Positions 6,919-16,764 are shown, counted from the first letter of the stretch. The stretch: DNA of 64,000 nt from Methylorubrum thiocyanatum (GCA_014138645.1 JACJIB010000005.1:310001-374000); one strand, 5' to 3'. Made by a program: numbers and translations. The notes: generated from the letters alone by a model not told the origin.

Positions 6919-8487
6919 ATGTCACAGGACCACTACGACGTCATCGTGATCGGCTCGGGACCAGGCGGAGGCTCGTTGACCCACCGTCTCGCTGGAACCG
7001 GCAAACGCATCCTGCTCCTGGAGCGCGGCGACTACCTGCCGCGCAGCCAGGCGAACTGGAGCGCTAAGACTGTCTTCGTCGACGGCGCGTATCAGGCGCC
7101 CGAAACCTGGTACGGCGGCGACGGCCGGGAATTTCACCCGGGCTTGCACTACTACGTCGGCGGCAACTCGAAGGTCTACGGCGCGGCGCTGCTCCGCCTG
7201 CGCGAGCGCGACTTCGAGGAGCTTCGCCACGTCGACGGAGTGTCGCCGGCATGGCCAGTCTCCTACGCGGAGTTTGAGCCGTACTATGCCCAGGCCGAGG
7301 CGCTATTCTCGGTCCACGGCAGCCGCGGCGAGGACCCGACCGAGCCGTGGTCGAGCGGCGGTTACGAGCATCCCGCCGTCACCCACGAGCCGCGCATCCA
7401 GAGGCTCTCCGACGATTGGGCGGAGCAGGGCCTGAACCCGTTCCACCTGCCGCTTGGGATCAAGCTCGACGAGCGGAACGGCAAGCCGACGCCCACCTCG
7501 GTCTGCATCCGCTGCGACGCCTTCGACGGCTTCCCCTGCCTGCTCAACGGCAAGGCGGATGCCCAGGTGATGACGGTCGACCCGACGCTCGCCCGGCACA
7601 ACAACGTCACGCTGCTCGTCAACGCTTACGTGTCGACGCTCGAAACGGACCCGGCGGGAAAGACGGTGACGGGCGTGCGCGTCACCCGCGAGGGCCGGGA
7701 GGAGTTCTACTCGGCTGACATCGTGGTGGTGGCCTGCGGGGCGCTGTCCTCGGCGCTGCTGCTCTTGCGCTCGGCCAACGGTGCCCATCCGAACGGGCTC
7801 GCCAACGGATCGGATCAGGTCGGGCGCAACTACATTCGCCACAACATGTCGGTGCTGATGGGGCTTTCGAAGGAGGTCAACGAGACGGTGTTCCAGAAGA
7901 CGCTCGCGGTCTCGGACTTTTACTTCGGCTCGAAAGACTACGGGTACCCGATGGGTCTGATCCAGATGTGCGCCAAGACGCACCCGGACCAAATCCGCGG
8001 CGAGGAACTGCCGAAATGGACAGGCTTCCTGCCCGACGCTCCGTTCGAGGTGATGGCCCGCCATTCCATCGACTTCTGGCTCCAGAGCGAGGATCTGCCC
8101 CGCCCGGACAACCGCGTCTCGATCGATCGGGACGGCAAGATCGTCCTCGACATCGCCGAGAACAATCGCGAGGCGCACGAACGGCTGCGCGCCAAGCTCG
8201 AGGCGCTGCTTGTGCCGGGCGGCCTCTACGGCTACCTGTTCGAGCGCTCCCTGTATCTTGGCAAGAACATCCCGCTGTCGGGGACGGCGCACCAGGCCGG
8301 GACGCTCCGCTTCGGCACCGACCCGCGCTCCAGCGTGCTCGACCTGACCTGCCGGGCGCACGAGCTCGACAACCTCTACGTCACCGACGCGAGCTTCTTC
8401 CCCTCGATCGGCGCGGTGAACCCGACCCTGACCATCATCGCCAACGCACTGCGGGTCGCCGACCACATCGCCGAGCGCCTGCAGTAA
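6919..8487 (+). CDS. GMC-family FAD oxidoreductase
   Basis: A 522-residue protein. Residues 6-33 form the dinucleotide-binding fold with GSGPGG (12-17) and a closing acidic residue in LLLERGD. The C-terminal GMC domain includes FFPSIGAVNPTLTIIANALR, carrying the conserved histidine-free NP pair of this branch. The substrate is unknown; the family oxidises alcohols, sugars or sterols. The ATG at 6919 is chosen because FAD-binding starts within ten residues. It is the first of a plus-strand series with an SDR, a GH15 enzyme and the Cyo oxidase, which suggests electrons from carbohydrate or alcohol oxidation could enter the quinone pool here. Confidence 0.85.
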   Translation: MSQDHYDVIVIGSGPGGGSLTHRLAGTGKRILLLERGDYLPRSQANWSAKTVFVDGAYQAPETWYGGDGREFHPGLHYYVGGNSKVYGAALLRLRERDFEELRHVDGVSPAWPVSYAEFEPYYAQAEALFSVHGSRGEDPTEPWSSGGYEHPAVTHEPRIQRLSDDWAEQGLNPFHLPLGIKLDERNGKPTPTSVCIRCDAFDGFPCLLNGKADAQVMTVDPTLARHNNVTLLVNAYVSTLETDPAGKTVTGVRVTREGREEFYSADIVVVACGALSSALLLLRSANGAHPNGLANGSDQVGRNYIRHNMSVLMGLSKEVNETVFQKTLAVSDFYFGSKDYGYPMGLIQMCAKTHPDQIRGEELPKWTGFLPDAPFEVMARHSIDFWLQSEDLPRPDNRVSIDRDGKIVLDIAENNREAHERLRAKLEALLVPGGLYGYLFERSLYLGKNIPLSGTAHQAGTLRFGTDPRSSVLDLTCRAHELDNLYVTDASFFPSIGAVNPTLTIIANALRVADHIAERLQ

Positions 8488-8618
8488 GGCGTCGCGCTCC
8501 CCAATTCATTGTCAACAGAGATTGTTTCAATTCAACCATTCCGTTGGATCGCTGAGATCGGGCGGCTAGCTTCCAGAAGATCGGGGTCGTCCTGGTCGTT
8601 CGCGTCAGAGGAGAAGAG

Positions 8619-9611
8619 ATGTCCGGGATCGTCGTCGTCACGGGAGCGGGAGCAGGCGTCGGCCGAGCCACGGTCGAGGAGTTCGCGCGCCGCGGTTACG
8701 ACGTGGCACTGCTCTCGCGCGATCCGGATAGGCTGGAACGCGCCGCGGCCGCTCTACGCCGGCACGGCGTGCGCGCCCTTCCGATCCCGACCGATGTCGC
8801 CGATGCCGAGGCCGTCGAGGCGGCCGCCGACCGGGTCGAGGCCGAGCTCGGGCCGATCGACATCTGGGTCAACGTGGCGATGGCGACCGTCTTCGCTCCG
8901 GTGAGCAAGATCACCCCGGAGGAGGCCGAGCGTGCGACGCAAGTGACCTATCTCGGTCAGGTCTACGGTATGATGAGCGCGTTGAAGCGCATGCGGGCGC
9001 GCAATCGCGGCACCATCGTCAATGTCGGCTCGGCGCTGGCCTACCGCTCGGTGCCACTGCAGTCACTCTACTGCGGCGCCAAGTTCGCCATCCGTGGCTT
9101 CACCGACTCGCTGCGCTCCGAGATCCTGCACGACAAGCTTGATATCCACCTGACCATGGTCGACCTGCCGGCGGTCAACACGCCGCAATTCGACTGGGCG
9201 ATGAACAAGATGGGGCAAAAGGCGCAGCCGGTGGCGCCAATCTACCAGCCCGAGGTGCCCGCCCGCGCTATCGTGTTCGCGGCGACCCATCGCCGTCGCC
9301 AGGTCTGGGTGGGCTACCCGACCGTGCAGGCGATCCTCGCCAACCGCATCGCGCCGGGGCTGATCGACCGCTACCTCGCCAAGGCCGGTTATAGCGGCCA
9401 GCTCACCGACAAGCGCCTGCCGCACGACGCGCCGTCCAACCTGTTCGAGCCGGTGCCCGGCGATTTCGGTGCCCACGGCCGCTTCGACGCCAAGGCGCGC
9501 GCGGGCAGTTGGGAGATGTTCACCGACCGTCACCGCACGGCGTTCTGGGGGGCGGCCGCGCTCGGCGCCGTCACCGGCCTGCACCTGCTGGCCAAGCGCT
9601 ATCGGTTCTGA
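8619..9611 (+). CDS. Short-chain dehydrogenase/reductase with C-terminal extension
   Basis: A 330-residue SDR. The cofactor loop TGAGAGVGRAT is at about residues 7-17, the NVGSALAYRS strand precedes the catalytic YCGAK (about 149-153), and the active-site serine lies in the NVGS block. The protein is about 80 residues longer than a core SDR; the extra C-terminus ends in a short hydrophobic segment (WGAAALGAVTGLHLLA) that may anchor it to the membrane. The start is supported by GAGGAGAAGAG just upstream of the ATG. It follows the GMC gene by about 130 bp and precedes GH15 by 30 bp. The substrate cannot be deduced. Confidence 0.85.
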   Translation: MSGIVVVTGAGAGVGRATVEEFARRGYDVALLSRDPDRLERAAAALRRHGVRALPIPTDVADAEAVEAAADRVEAELGPIDIWVNVAMATVFAPVSKITPEEAERATQVTYLGQVYGMMSALKRMRARNRGTIVNVGSALAYRSVPLQSLYCGAKFAIRGFTDSLRSEILHDKLDIHLTMVDLPAVNTPQFDWAMNKMGQKAQPVAPIYQPEVPARAIVFAATHRRRQVWVGYPTVQAILANRIAPGLIDRYLAKAGYSGQLTDKRLPHDAPSNLFEPVPGDFGAHGRFDAKARAGSWEMFTDRHRTAFWGAAALGAVTGLHLLAKRYRF

Positions 9612-9641
9612 GGCCGTGACGACATCGAGCAGGACGGACCG

Positions 9642-11405
9642 ATGAGCAAGCCGATCGAGAGCTACGCCCTGATCGGCGACGGTCAGACCGCCGCGCTCGT
9701 CGCCCGCGACGGGTCGATCGACTGGCTGTGCTGGCCGGATTTCGACTCAGACGCCTGCCTGAGCGCGCTGCTCGGCGACGTCGAGAACGGCCGCTGGCTT
9801 CTCGCACCGGCGGAGGTCGGCGAGGTGCGGCGGCGCTATCGCGGCGACACGCTAGTCCTGGAGACCGAATTTCACGGCCAGGCCGGGTCGGTCCGCCTCA
9901 CCGACTTCATGCCGATCCGCGGGCGCCATTCCAATCTGGTGCGGATCGTCGAGGGCCTCTCGGGTGCGGTCGCGATGGATTGCGATCTGAGGCTTCGCTT
10001 CGATTACGGGGCGCTGCCGCCGTGGTGCGAGCCGCGGGACGATGGCGCGGTCGCGACGGTCGGCCAGCATCGGGTGATCCTGCGGGCTCCGGTGCCAGTG
10101 ACCGTCCGCGACGGAACGCTGGCGGCCGGCTTCACCCTGCGCGAGGGCGAGCGCCACGCCTTCGTGCTAACCTGCACCGCTTCCTGGGACCCGGAGCCCG
10201 AGCCGATCGACGCGCAGGCCGCGCTGGACGGCACGATCGCCCACTGGGAGGACTGGATCGGCAGCTTCGACGCCTCGCGCACGCGCTGGCCCGAGGCCGT
10301 CAAGCGCTCGCTCCTGACCCTCAAGGCGATGGTCCACCAGCGTTCGGGCGGGTTGATCGCCGCGCCGACCACCAGCCTGCCCGAGGCGCCGGCCGGCGAC
10401 ATGAACTGGGACTACCGCTATTCCTGGCTGCGCGACGCGACCTTCACGCTCGGCGCCTTCATCAACGCGGGCTTCACCGACGAGGCGACCGCCTGGCGCG
10501 ACTGGCTGCTCCGCGCCATCGCCGGCGCGCCGGACGAGATGCGGATCATGTACCGCGTCGACGGCTCGCGCCACCTCGACGAATGGACCGTCGACGCGCT
10601 GCCGGGCTACCGCGAGGCCCGGCCGGTGCGCATCGGCAACGCCGCCTCGACGCAGGTCCAGATCGACGTCTACGGCGAGGTGCTCGACACGCTCGCGCTC
10701 GCCCGTCGCGCCGGAATACTCGCCAGCGCGCATCAGGAGGCGATGGAGGCCCGCATCGTCGCCCATCTGGAAAAGGTCTGGCACCGGCGCGGCTCTGGCG
10801 TGTGGGAATCGCGCGGGCAGCCGCGGCAATACACCTATTCCAAGGCGATGTGCTGGGTCGGTTTCGACCGAACGCTCGCCCACGCCCGCCTCGACGACGC
10901 GACGCGCGGGCGCCTGGAGGCTTTGCGCGAACACGTGCGCGGCGAGGTCTGCCGCGACGGCTGGAACGCGGGTCTCGGCACGTTCACGCAGAGCTACGGC
11001 AGCCACGCGCTCGATGCGAGCCTGCTGCTCCTACCGCTCGTCGGCTTTCTGCCCGCCGACGATCCGCGCATGGCCGCCACCATCGCGCGGATCGGCACGG
11101 AGCTCGACCAGAGCGGCTTTATCCGGCGCACCCGCGCCAAGGGCAACGGTGCGGACGAGGGCGCCTTCCTGCCCTGCTCGCTCTGGATGGCCGATTGCCT
11201 GCGTCTGCAGGGCAGGCAGGACGAGGCCGCGGCCTATCTGGAGCGCGTACTGGGCGTGGCCAACGATGTCGGCCTCTTGTCGGAGGAGTACGACGTGCCG
11301 GCCAAAGAGCTGACCGGCAATTACCCGCAGGCGCTGACGCATCTCGCCGTCGTCAACACGGCGCTCGGCCTGTCTGGGCCGGTGCTCAGCCGCGGCGGCG
11401 GCTGA
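9642..11405 (+). CDS. Glycoside hydrolase family 15 protein (glucoamylase/trehalase-like)
   Basis: A 587-residue protein of the bacterial GH15 type: an N-terminal beta-sandwich region opening with ESYALIGDGQTAALVARDG, then the alpha-barrel with NWDYRYSWLRDATFTL (about 252-267) and the C-terminal LLSEEYD (about 545-551) followed by LTGNYPQALTHLAVVNTA. The acidic residues of these two blocks are the catalytic acid and base of the family. It would release glucose from the non-reducing end of alpha-glucans or trehalose. There is no signal peptide, so it should act in the cytoplasm. The stop overlaps a possible upstream start of the next gene, pointing to one operon. Confidence 0.85.
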   Translation: MSKPIESYALIGDGQTAALVARDGSIDWLCWPDFDSDACLSALLGDVENGRWLLAPAEVGEVRRRYRGDTLVLETEFHGQAGSVRLTDFMPIRGRHSNLVRIVEGLSGAVAMDCDLRLRFDYGALPPWCEPRDDGAVATVGQHRVILRAPVPVTVRDGTLAAGFTLREGERHAFVLTCTASWDPEPEPIDAQAALDGTIAHWEDWIGSFDASRTRWPEAVKRSLLTLKAMVHQRSGGLIAAPTTSLPEAPAGDMNWDYRYSWLRDATFTLGAFINAGFTDEATAWRDWLLRAIAGAPDEMRIMYRVDGSRHLDEWTVDALPGYREARPVRIGNAASTQVQIDVYGEVLDTLALARRAGILASAHQEAMEARIVAHLEKVWHRRGSGVWESRGQPRQYTYSKAMCWVGFDRTLAHARLDDATRGRLEALREHVRGEVCRDGWNAGLGTFTQSYGSHALDASLLLLPLVGFLPADDPRMAATIARIGTELDQSGFIRRTRAKGNGADEGAFLPCSLWMADCLRLQGRQDEAAAYLERVLGVANDVGLLSEEYDVPAKELTGNYPQALTHLAVVNTALGLSGPVLSRGGG

Positions 11406-11455
11406 TGGCATTCGCGGCGGCGCGGTGGACCGGTGACGAGGGGGAACGGGACGCA

Positions 11456-12124
11456 ATGTGTTTTTCGGCGGAAGCCAATTTCGTGGCGGCGGGTGCGATC
11501 GGCCTCGTCGGCCTCGCCACCCTGCGAAAGGTCAGCGCGGTGCCGGCCGTGCTGTTCGCAGCGACGCCGCTGCTGTTCGCCCTGCACCAGCTCACGGAAG
11601 GCTTCGTCTGGCTTGGGCTCGACGGGCGCATCCGTCCGGAGGCGCGGGACCATTTCGTGTTCCTGTTCGTGCTCTACGCGCAAGGCGTGCTGCCGCTGCT
11701 GATGCCGCTCGCGGTCTATCTGATGGAGCCGCCGGGGCGGCGGCGTCTGCTGATCGGCGGGTTGACCGCGGTCGGCGGAGCGCTGTGTGTCTATACCCTC
11801 TACGGCGTCATCGCCTTCCCGACCACGGCGCGGGTCGAGCATCACTCGATCGTCTACGACAACGCCGCGACCTCGTGGCTGTCCGTGGCAGCCGCCTACG
11901 TGCTGGCGACCTGCGGCGCCCTGGTGCTGTCCTGGCATCGCGTCGTCATGGGGTTCGGTATCCTGAATTTCGTGGGCGTCGCCGTGACCCTGATCGTGCG
12001 GGGCTACGCCTTCACCTCGGTGTGGTGCCATTATGCTGCGGTCCTGAGCGTGCTGATCTTCTGGCAGTTCCACAAGGGCCACATCGACCTTCGCGACCCG
12101 AACTCGCGGGCGCTCACCGCATGA
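11456..12124 (+). CDS. DUF6629-type membrane protein
   Basis: A 222-residue hydrophobic protein beginning MCFSAEANF, the invariant opening of the DUF6629 family, with about seven membrane helices. Family function is unknown. The ATG at 11456 is chosen because of that opening and the preceding GGGGGAACGGG. Its stop overlaps the cyoA start (ATGA), so it is translationally coupled to the quinol oxidase operon. A membrane helper or assembly role for the oxidase is possible from position, but nothing in the sequence shows it. Confidence 0.72.
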   Translation: MCFSAEANFVAAGAIGLVGLATLRKVSAVPAVLFAATPLLFALHQLTEGFVWLGLDGRIRPEARDHFVFLFVLYAQGVLPLLMPLAVYLMEPPGRRRLLIGGLTAVGGALCVYTLYGVIAFPTTARVEHHSIVYDNAATSWLSVAAAYVLATCGALVLSWHRVVMGFGILNFVGVAVTLIVRGYAFTSVWCHYAAVLSVLIFWQFHKGHIDLRDPNSRALTA

Positions 12125-13062
12125 CCGGCGCTCGACCGATGAGTCGGACCGCAGGGCGCCGCCCTGCCGCGGCGGCGGCATGGCCGGGACGCACCAGGGC
12201 GGTCGCGGTCGCCCTCGGCGCGCTCGGCCTGCTGCCGCTCGGCGGCTGCGGCGTGCTCGATCATGGCTTTCTCGGCGCGGCCGGGCCGGTCGCCGACGAG
12301 ACGCGCAGCCTGTTCTACACCGTCTGCGTCATCCTGATCTTCGTCGCCGGTCCGGTCCTCGTGCTGACGCCGATCTTCGCCTGGCACTACCGCCTGTCGA
12401 ACACCAAGAGTGCCTACCGGCCGCAATGGGGCTTCAACTGGCCGCTCGAAGGCTTCATCTGGATCCCGCCAGCGATCATCGTCGTCGTTCTGGCTGTATT
12501 CCTGTGGCGCGGCACGCACCGGCTTGATCCTTACAAGCCGCTCGCCGCCGATGCGTCGCCCGTCGAGGTGCAGGTGGTGGCGCTCGATTGGAAGTGGCTG
12601 TTCATCTACCCCGAGGAAGGGGTCGCCAGCGTCGACGAGCTCGTCTTCCCGGCGGGCCGCCCGGTGCATCTCAGCCTGACCAGCGGCACCGTGATGCAGT
12701 CGTTCTTCATCCCCCAGCTCGCCGGGCAAATCTACGCGATGGCCGGGATGACCACGCAGCTCAATCTCGCGGCGCATAAGTCCGGCCGCTTCCGCGGCGA
12801 GAACACGCAGTTCAACGGCATGGGCTTCCAGAATCAAAAGTTCCCAGTGCTGGCCGAGAGCGAGGACGGCTACCGCGCCTGGCTCGCGCGGGCGAAGAGG
12901 AGCGGCAAGACCCTGGACATGGACGCCTACAAGACGCTCTCCGCCCGTTCCGTGCAGGCGCAGCCCAGCCAATTCGGATCGGTCGCGCCGAAGCTCTTCA
13001 AATCGATCCTCGCGCTCGACGATGCAGGCGCGCACGCCGCCCACAAGGAAGCCAAGCAATGA
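12121..13062 (+). CDS. cyoA: Cytochrome o ubiquinol oxidase subunit II
   Basis: A 313-residue lipoprotein-type subunit: a signal helix ending in the lipobox LPLGGC, two membrane helices and a periplasmic cupredoxin domain with VVALDWKWLFIYPEEGVAS and SFFIPQLAGQIYAMAGM. The copper-A cysteines of cytochrome c oxidases are absent, as expected for a quinol oxidase. The start at 12121 overlaps the upstream stop; an internal ATG at 12139 is equally possible. It overlaps cyoB by 4 bp. The C-terminal part is longer than a minimal subunit II and ends in a lysine-rich tail. Confidence 0.9.
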   Translation: MTGARPMSRTAGRRPAAAAAWPGRTRAVAVALGALGLLPLGGCGVLDHGFLGAAGPVADETRSLFYTVCVILIFVAGPVLVLTPIFAWHYRLSNTKSAYRPQWGFNWPLEGFIWIPPAIIVVVLAVFLWRGTHRLDPYKPLAADASPVEVQVVALDWKWLFIYPEEGVASVDELVFPAGRPVHLSLTSGTVMQSFFIPQLAGQIYAMAGMTTQLNLAAHKSGRFRGENTQFNGMGFQNQKFPVLAESEDGYRAWLARAKRSGKTLDMDAYKTLSARSVQAQPSQFGSVAPKLFKSILALDDAGAHAAHKEAKQ

Positions 13063-15161
13063 GCGGCGACGACCTCTGGTACTGGCTCCTCGGACGGCTC
13101 GACGCCAAGGCTCTGCCCTTCGTGCGCGCCTGGGACCACCCGACGCTCAGCGAGTTCATCGGTGCCGGAGCCGGCGCGATGGTGGTGATCGGCGGGATCG
13201 CCATGGTCGTCCTGCTGACCTGGATGCGGTGGTGGCGGCCGCTGTTCCTCGACTGGCTGACCAGCCTCGACCACAAGAAGATCGGCATCATGTACGTCGT
13301 CATCGCCGCGGTGATGTTCACCCGCGCGCTGATCGAGGCGGTGCTGATGCGGACCCAGCAGTCGCTCGCCATCAACGCGCCGGGCATCGTCGCGCCGGAG
13401 CACTTCGCTCAGCTGTTCAGCACGCACGGCACCATCATGATCTTCTTCATGGCGATGCCGTTCCTGACGGGGCTGATCAACTACGTCGTGCCCCTCCAGA
13501 TCGGCACCCGCGACGTCGCCTTCCCGCTGCTCAACTCGATCAGCCTGATGCTGACCGCGGGCGGGGCCGGCCTCGTCATGGTCTCGCTCGCCGTCGGCGA
13601 CTTCTCCACCGGCGGATGGTCGGGCTACCCGCCCTATACCGGAAAGGCGTTCCAGCCCGGCGTCGGCCCGGATTACTGGATCTGGGCGGTCACGCTGTCC
13701 TCGCTCGGCACCACCCTCTCGGGCCTCAACTTCGCAACGACAATCTACAAGAAGCGCTGCCCGGGGATGCACCTGATGCGCATGCCGCTATTCTGCTGGA
13801 CGGCACTCTGTACCTCGGTGCTGATGATCTTCGCGATGCCGCCGCTGACGCTGGCCACCGCGCTGCTGGCTCTCGATCGCTACGCCGATTTCCACTTCTT
13901 CACGAACGACCTCGGCGGCAACATGATGAACTACGTGAACCTCTTCTGGCTGTTCGGCCATCCGGAGGTCTATATCCTCATCCTGCCAGCTTTCGGCGTT
14001 TATTCGGAGGTGATCTCGGCGTTCTCGTCGAAGGAGCTTTACGGCTACATCTCGCTCGTGCTCGCGACCATGGCGATCGGCGTGCTTTCCTTCACGGTTT
14101 GGCTGCACCACTTCTTCACGATGGGCCAGAGCGCCGACGTCAACGCCGTCTTCGGCATCGCCACGATGACGATCGCGGTGCCGACAGGAGTGAAGATCTA
14201 CGACTGGATCTGGACGATGTTCCGCGGCGAGGTGCGCTTCACCGCGCCGATGCTGTTCTCGCTCGCCTTCCTCGTAACCTTCGTCCTCGGCGGCTTGTCC
14301 GGCATCATGCTCGCCGTGCCGCCGATCGACTACGTTGTCCACAACACCGTCTTCCTCGTCGCGCACTTCCACAACGTGCTCATTCCCGGCCTGCTCTACG
14401 GCATGATCGCCGGCTATATGTACTGGTTCCCCAAGGCCTTTGGTTTCCGCCTCGACGAGCGCTGGGGCAAGATCTCCTTCGTCTGCTGGGTGGCTGGCTT
14501 CTACCTCGCCTTCATGCCGCTCTACGTGCTCGGGCTCGGCGGCATGGCGCGGCGGAGCCAGGCCCTGTTCGAGCCGGACTACCGGCCCTGGCTGATCGTC
14601 GCGGTCCTCGGCGCCTTCCTCCTGCTCGCCGGGCTCGCCACGCTGTTCGTGCAGCTCTTCGTCAGCGTGCGAAACCGTGAGGCGAACCGCGTGCCGGTCG
14701 GCGACCCGTGGGACGCGCGCAGCCTGGAATGGTCGATCCCCGCGCCGCCGCCGGAATACAACTTCGCGACGATCCCCCATGTTGACCGGCGCGACGTGTT
14801 CTACTGGCGCAAGGCGGAGGAGAGCACCTATCGCGCGGCCGAGCGCTACGACGACATCGCTGTGCCGAAAAACAGCTGGATCGGCCCGATCGTCGGCTTT
14901 GCCGGCGCGATCTGCGCCTTCGGGCTCGTCTGGCACATCTGGTGGATGGCAATCCTCGGCCTCGTGTTCGCGTGGGTCGCGGTGATCGCACGCAGCTTCG
15001 TGCGCGACACCCACAGGATCGTCCCGGCGGCCGAGGTCGAGGCGCGCGAACGGCGCTGGCTCGCCGAGGTGGAGCGCGCGCGGCCGATCCCCCGGCGGCT
15101 CGAGGAGACCCCGCAGAACGTCGGCCTTGCGGAGCCCTTTCCGGCGCCGGTGCCGGCATGA
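13059..15161 (+). CDS. cyoB: Cytochrome o ubiquinol oxidase subunit I
   Basis: A 700-residue haem-copper oxidase catalytic subunit with about 15 membrane helices. The LTSLDHKKIGIMY opening, AQLFSTHGTIMIFF (first haem ligand region), GHPEVYILILPAFG (about residue 300; the cross-linked His-Tyr pair), LHHFFTMG and HFHNVLIPG are all intact. The quinol-site residues R, H and Q of Cyo (in the MRTQQ and EHFAQ segments) are conserved, with Glu in place of the usual Asp one helix turn after the arginine. It reduces oxygen at haem o3-CuB and pumps protons. It overlaps both neighbours by 4 bp. Confidence 0.94.
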   Translation: MSGDDLWYWLLGRLDAKALPFVRAWDHPTLSEFIGAGAGAMVVIGGIAMVVLLTWMRWWRPLFLDWLTSLDHKKIGIMYVVIAAVMFTRALIEAVLMRTQQSLAINAPGIVAPEHFAQLFSTHGTIMIFFMAMPFLTGLINYVVPLQIGTRDVAFPLLNSISLMLTAGGAGLVMVSLAVGDFSTGGWSGYPPYTGKAFQPGVGPDYWIWAVTLSSLGTTLSGLNFATTIYKKRCPGMHLMRMPLFCWTALCTSVLMIFAMPPLTLATALLALDRYADFHFFTNDLGGNMMNYVNLFWLFGHPEVYILILPAFGVYSEVISAFSSKELYGYISLVLATMAIGVLSFTVWLHHFFTMGQSADVNAVFGIATMTIAVPTGVKIYDWIWTMFRGEVRFTAPMLFSLAFLVTFVLGGLSGIMLAVPPIDYVVHNTVFLVAHFHNVLIPGLLYGMIAGYMYWFPKAFGFRLDERWGKISFVCWVAGFYLAFMPLYVLGLGGMARRSQALFEPDYRPWLIVAVLGAFLLLAGLATLFVQLFVSVRNREANRVPVGDPWDARSLEWSIPAPPPEYNFATIPHVDRRDVFYWRKAEESTYRAAERYDDIAVPKNSWIGPIVGFAGAICAFGLVWHIWWMAILGLVFAWVAVIARSFVRDTHRIVPAAEVEARERRWLAEVERARPIPRRLEETPQNVGLAEPFPAPVPA

Positions 15162-15784
15162 GCGGGCCGCAACTTCGACATGTCGGGCTGAACCTCACCG
15201 GGGCCGACACACTCGAACCGGGCGAGGCCGAGTCCAGCCTCTACGGGTTCTGGATCTTCCTGATGAGCGACGCGGTGCTGTTCGCGCTGCTCTTCGCTGT
15301 CTACGGCACGCAGCTCGCTGCCACCGCCGGCGCGCCGGGGCCGCAGGACGTGTTCGAGATCGGCCCGGCCTTCGTCGAGACCCTGATCCTGCTGACCTCG
15401 AGCCTGACCTTCGGGCTTGCGGCGATTGCGATGAAATACGACCGCACCCGCACCGGCCTGGTCGTTTGGCTCTGCGTGAGCTTGACGCTCGGGATCGCCT
15501 TCCTCGGCTTCGAGCTGAACGATTTCGCGACGATGGCCTCGAAGGACGCCACGCCCGACCGCAGCGGTTTTCTCTCGGCCTTCTTCGCGTTGGTGCCGAC
15601 GCACGGGCTGCACGTCACTATCGGCTGCCTATGGATCGTGGTGATGCTCGCGCAGATCGCAACCTTCGGACCCGACGACCGGGTCAAGCTCAACCTGCTG
15701 CGGCTCGGTCTGTTCTGGCACTTCCTCGACATCGTCTGGATCGGGATCTTCTCCGTCGTCTACCTGCAGGGGGTGCTGCGATGA
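15158..15784 (+). CDS. cyoC: Cytochrome o ubiquinol oxidase subunit III
   Basis: A 208-residue protein with five membrane helices. The opening SSLYGFWIFLMSDAVLFALL and the late GLFWHFLDIVWIGIF are the family marks. Subunit III supports stability of the oxidase complex. The start overlaps the cyoB stop (ATGA) and the stop overlaps a further ATG at 15781, so the operon is tightly packed. Length and motifs are normal. Confidence 0.9.
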   Translation: MSGPQLRHVGLNLTGADTLEPGEAESSLYGFWIFLMSDAVLFALLFAVYGTQLAATAGAPGPQDVFEIGPAFVETLILLTSSLTFGLAAIAMKYDRTRTGLVVWLCVSLTLGIAFLGFELNDFATMASKDATPDRSGFLSAFFALVPTHGLHVTIGCLWIVVMLAQIATFGPDDRVKLNLLRLGLFWHFLDIVWIGIFSVVYLQGVLR

Positions 15785-15885
15785 GGACGGGAGGCGAGAC
15801 CAGGGCCGCCGTGCTGGCCAAGGCCCTCGGGGCCGCCGCCCTGCTCGGTGCCTTCAACCTGATTCTCGGGCAGGAGCAACGGCCA

Positions 15886-16236
15886 ATGAACGATGGACAT
15901 CTTTCCGTAGCGCGAGGGCGCACACCGGACAACACCCATTCCAGGCGGGTCGACCTCGCGACCTACGCGATCGGCTACGTGCTGGCCCTCGCGCTGACCT
16001 GCTTCGCCTTCGCGCTGGTCTATTGGCGCTGGGCCGCCGTCGGGACCGCCCTCGGCGTCGTGCTTGGGCTCGCACTGGTCCAGGCGCTGGTGCATTTTCG
16101 CTGCTTCTTGCATGTTGACCTGAAGCGCTCGGCCCGCGACGACCTTCAGCTGATCCTGTTTTCCACCCTCATCGTCCTTCTCATGGTTGGCGGCACCCTC
16201 GTCGTACTGTTCAATCTTCGTATGCGGATGATGTAG
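15886..16236 (+). CDS. cyoD: Cytochrome o ubiquinol oxidase subunit IV
   Basis: A 116-residue protein with three membrane helices ending in FRCFLHVDL and VGGTLVVLFNLRMRMM, the CyoD pattern. The ATG at 15886 is preferred because it follows CAGGAGCAACGG and gives the usual CyoD length; an in-frame ATG at 15781 overlapping the cyoC stop would add a 35-residue hydrophobic front (AKALGAAALLGAFNLILG) and cannot be excluded. The last 130 bp have a second, diverged copy at 17742-17874. Confidence 0.85.
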   Translation: MNDGHLSVARGRTPDNTHSRRVDLATYAIGYVLALALTCFAFALVYWRWAAVGTALGVVLGLALVQALVHFRCFLHVDLKRSARDDLQLILFSTLIVLLMVGGTLVVLFNLRMRMM

Positions 16237-16297
16237 GGCAGATAGATCCGTCAACATGAATCTAGGCTGCACAGCAGCACAGCACAAGAGGGCAGCC

Positions 16298-16747
16298 ATG
16301 TCTGATAAGACCGCACCCACAATGGAGTACTGGCACGTCTATACCGACGCCGAAGGGATGAGCCGTCAGAAGAAGTGTACGTTATCCGCGTTCAAGTTCC
16401 AGGGCGTCGGACCCGATGTCGAACCGCAATGGAATGACAAGCAGGAGTCGAGCAAGGCGGCCGTGACCTTCACGGTGTTGCCCGTCGGCTGGGTCGGGGA
16501 GTGGCACGAGAACCCGAAGCCGCAATGGATCGCGATCCTGTCTGGACGCTGGTTCGTCGAGACTATGGACGGAACCCGCGTCGAGATGGGGCCGGGCGAA
16601 CTGATGATGGGCGAGGATCAGAACACGAAGGAGCGCGACGGCAAGAAGGGACATCTCTCCGGAACGATAGGCGAGGCGCCCTGCACGATGATCGTCACCG
16701 GTCTCGACGTCGCGCCGACGGTCGACCGGCCCGGTCGTTTCCGCTGA
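16298..16747 (+). CDS. Cupin-domain protein
   Basis: A 149-residue cytoplasmic protein with a single cupin fold. GEWHENPKPQWIAILSGRW (about 73-91) corresponds to the first cupin motif and VEMGPGELMMGED to the second. The reaction is unknown. The ATG at 16298 follows GAGGG; an earlier in-frame ATG lacks a ribosome site. It is 61 bp after cyoD and 17 bp before the SMP-30 gene, so the cupin and SMP-30 genes probably form a pair for sugar-lactone or related metabolism, placed between cyoD and a duplicated cyoD tail. Confidence 0.7.
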   Translation: MSDKTAPTMEYWHVYTDAEGMSRQKKCTLSAFKFQGVGPDVEPQWNDKQESSKAAVTFTVLPVGWVGEWHENPKPQWIAILSGRWFVETMDGTRVEMGPGELMMGEDQNTKERDGKKGHLSGTIGEAPCTMIVTGLDVAPTVDRPGRFR

Positions 16748-16764
16748 CTGCGAAGGACAATACG

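Noticed and set aside
15781..15885. A separate small membrane protein between cyoC and cyoD.
   Set aside because: The frame has no stop before cyoD; it is more likely an optional N-terminal extension or just the overlap region ahead of the true cyoD start.
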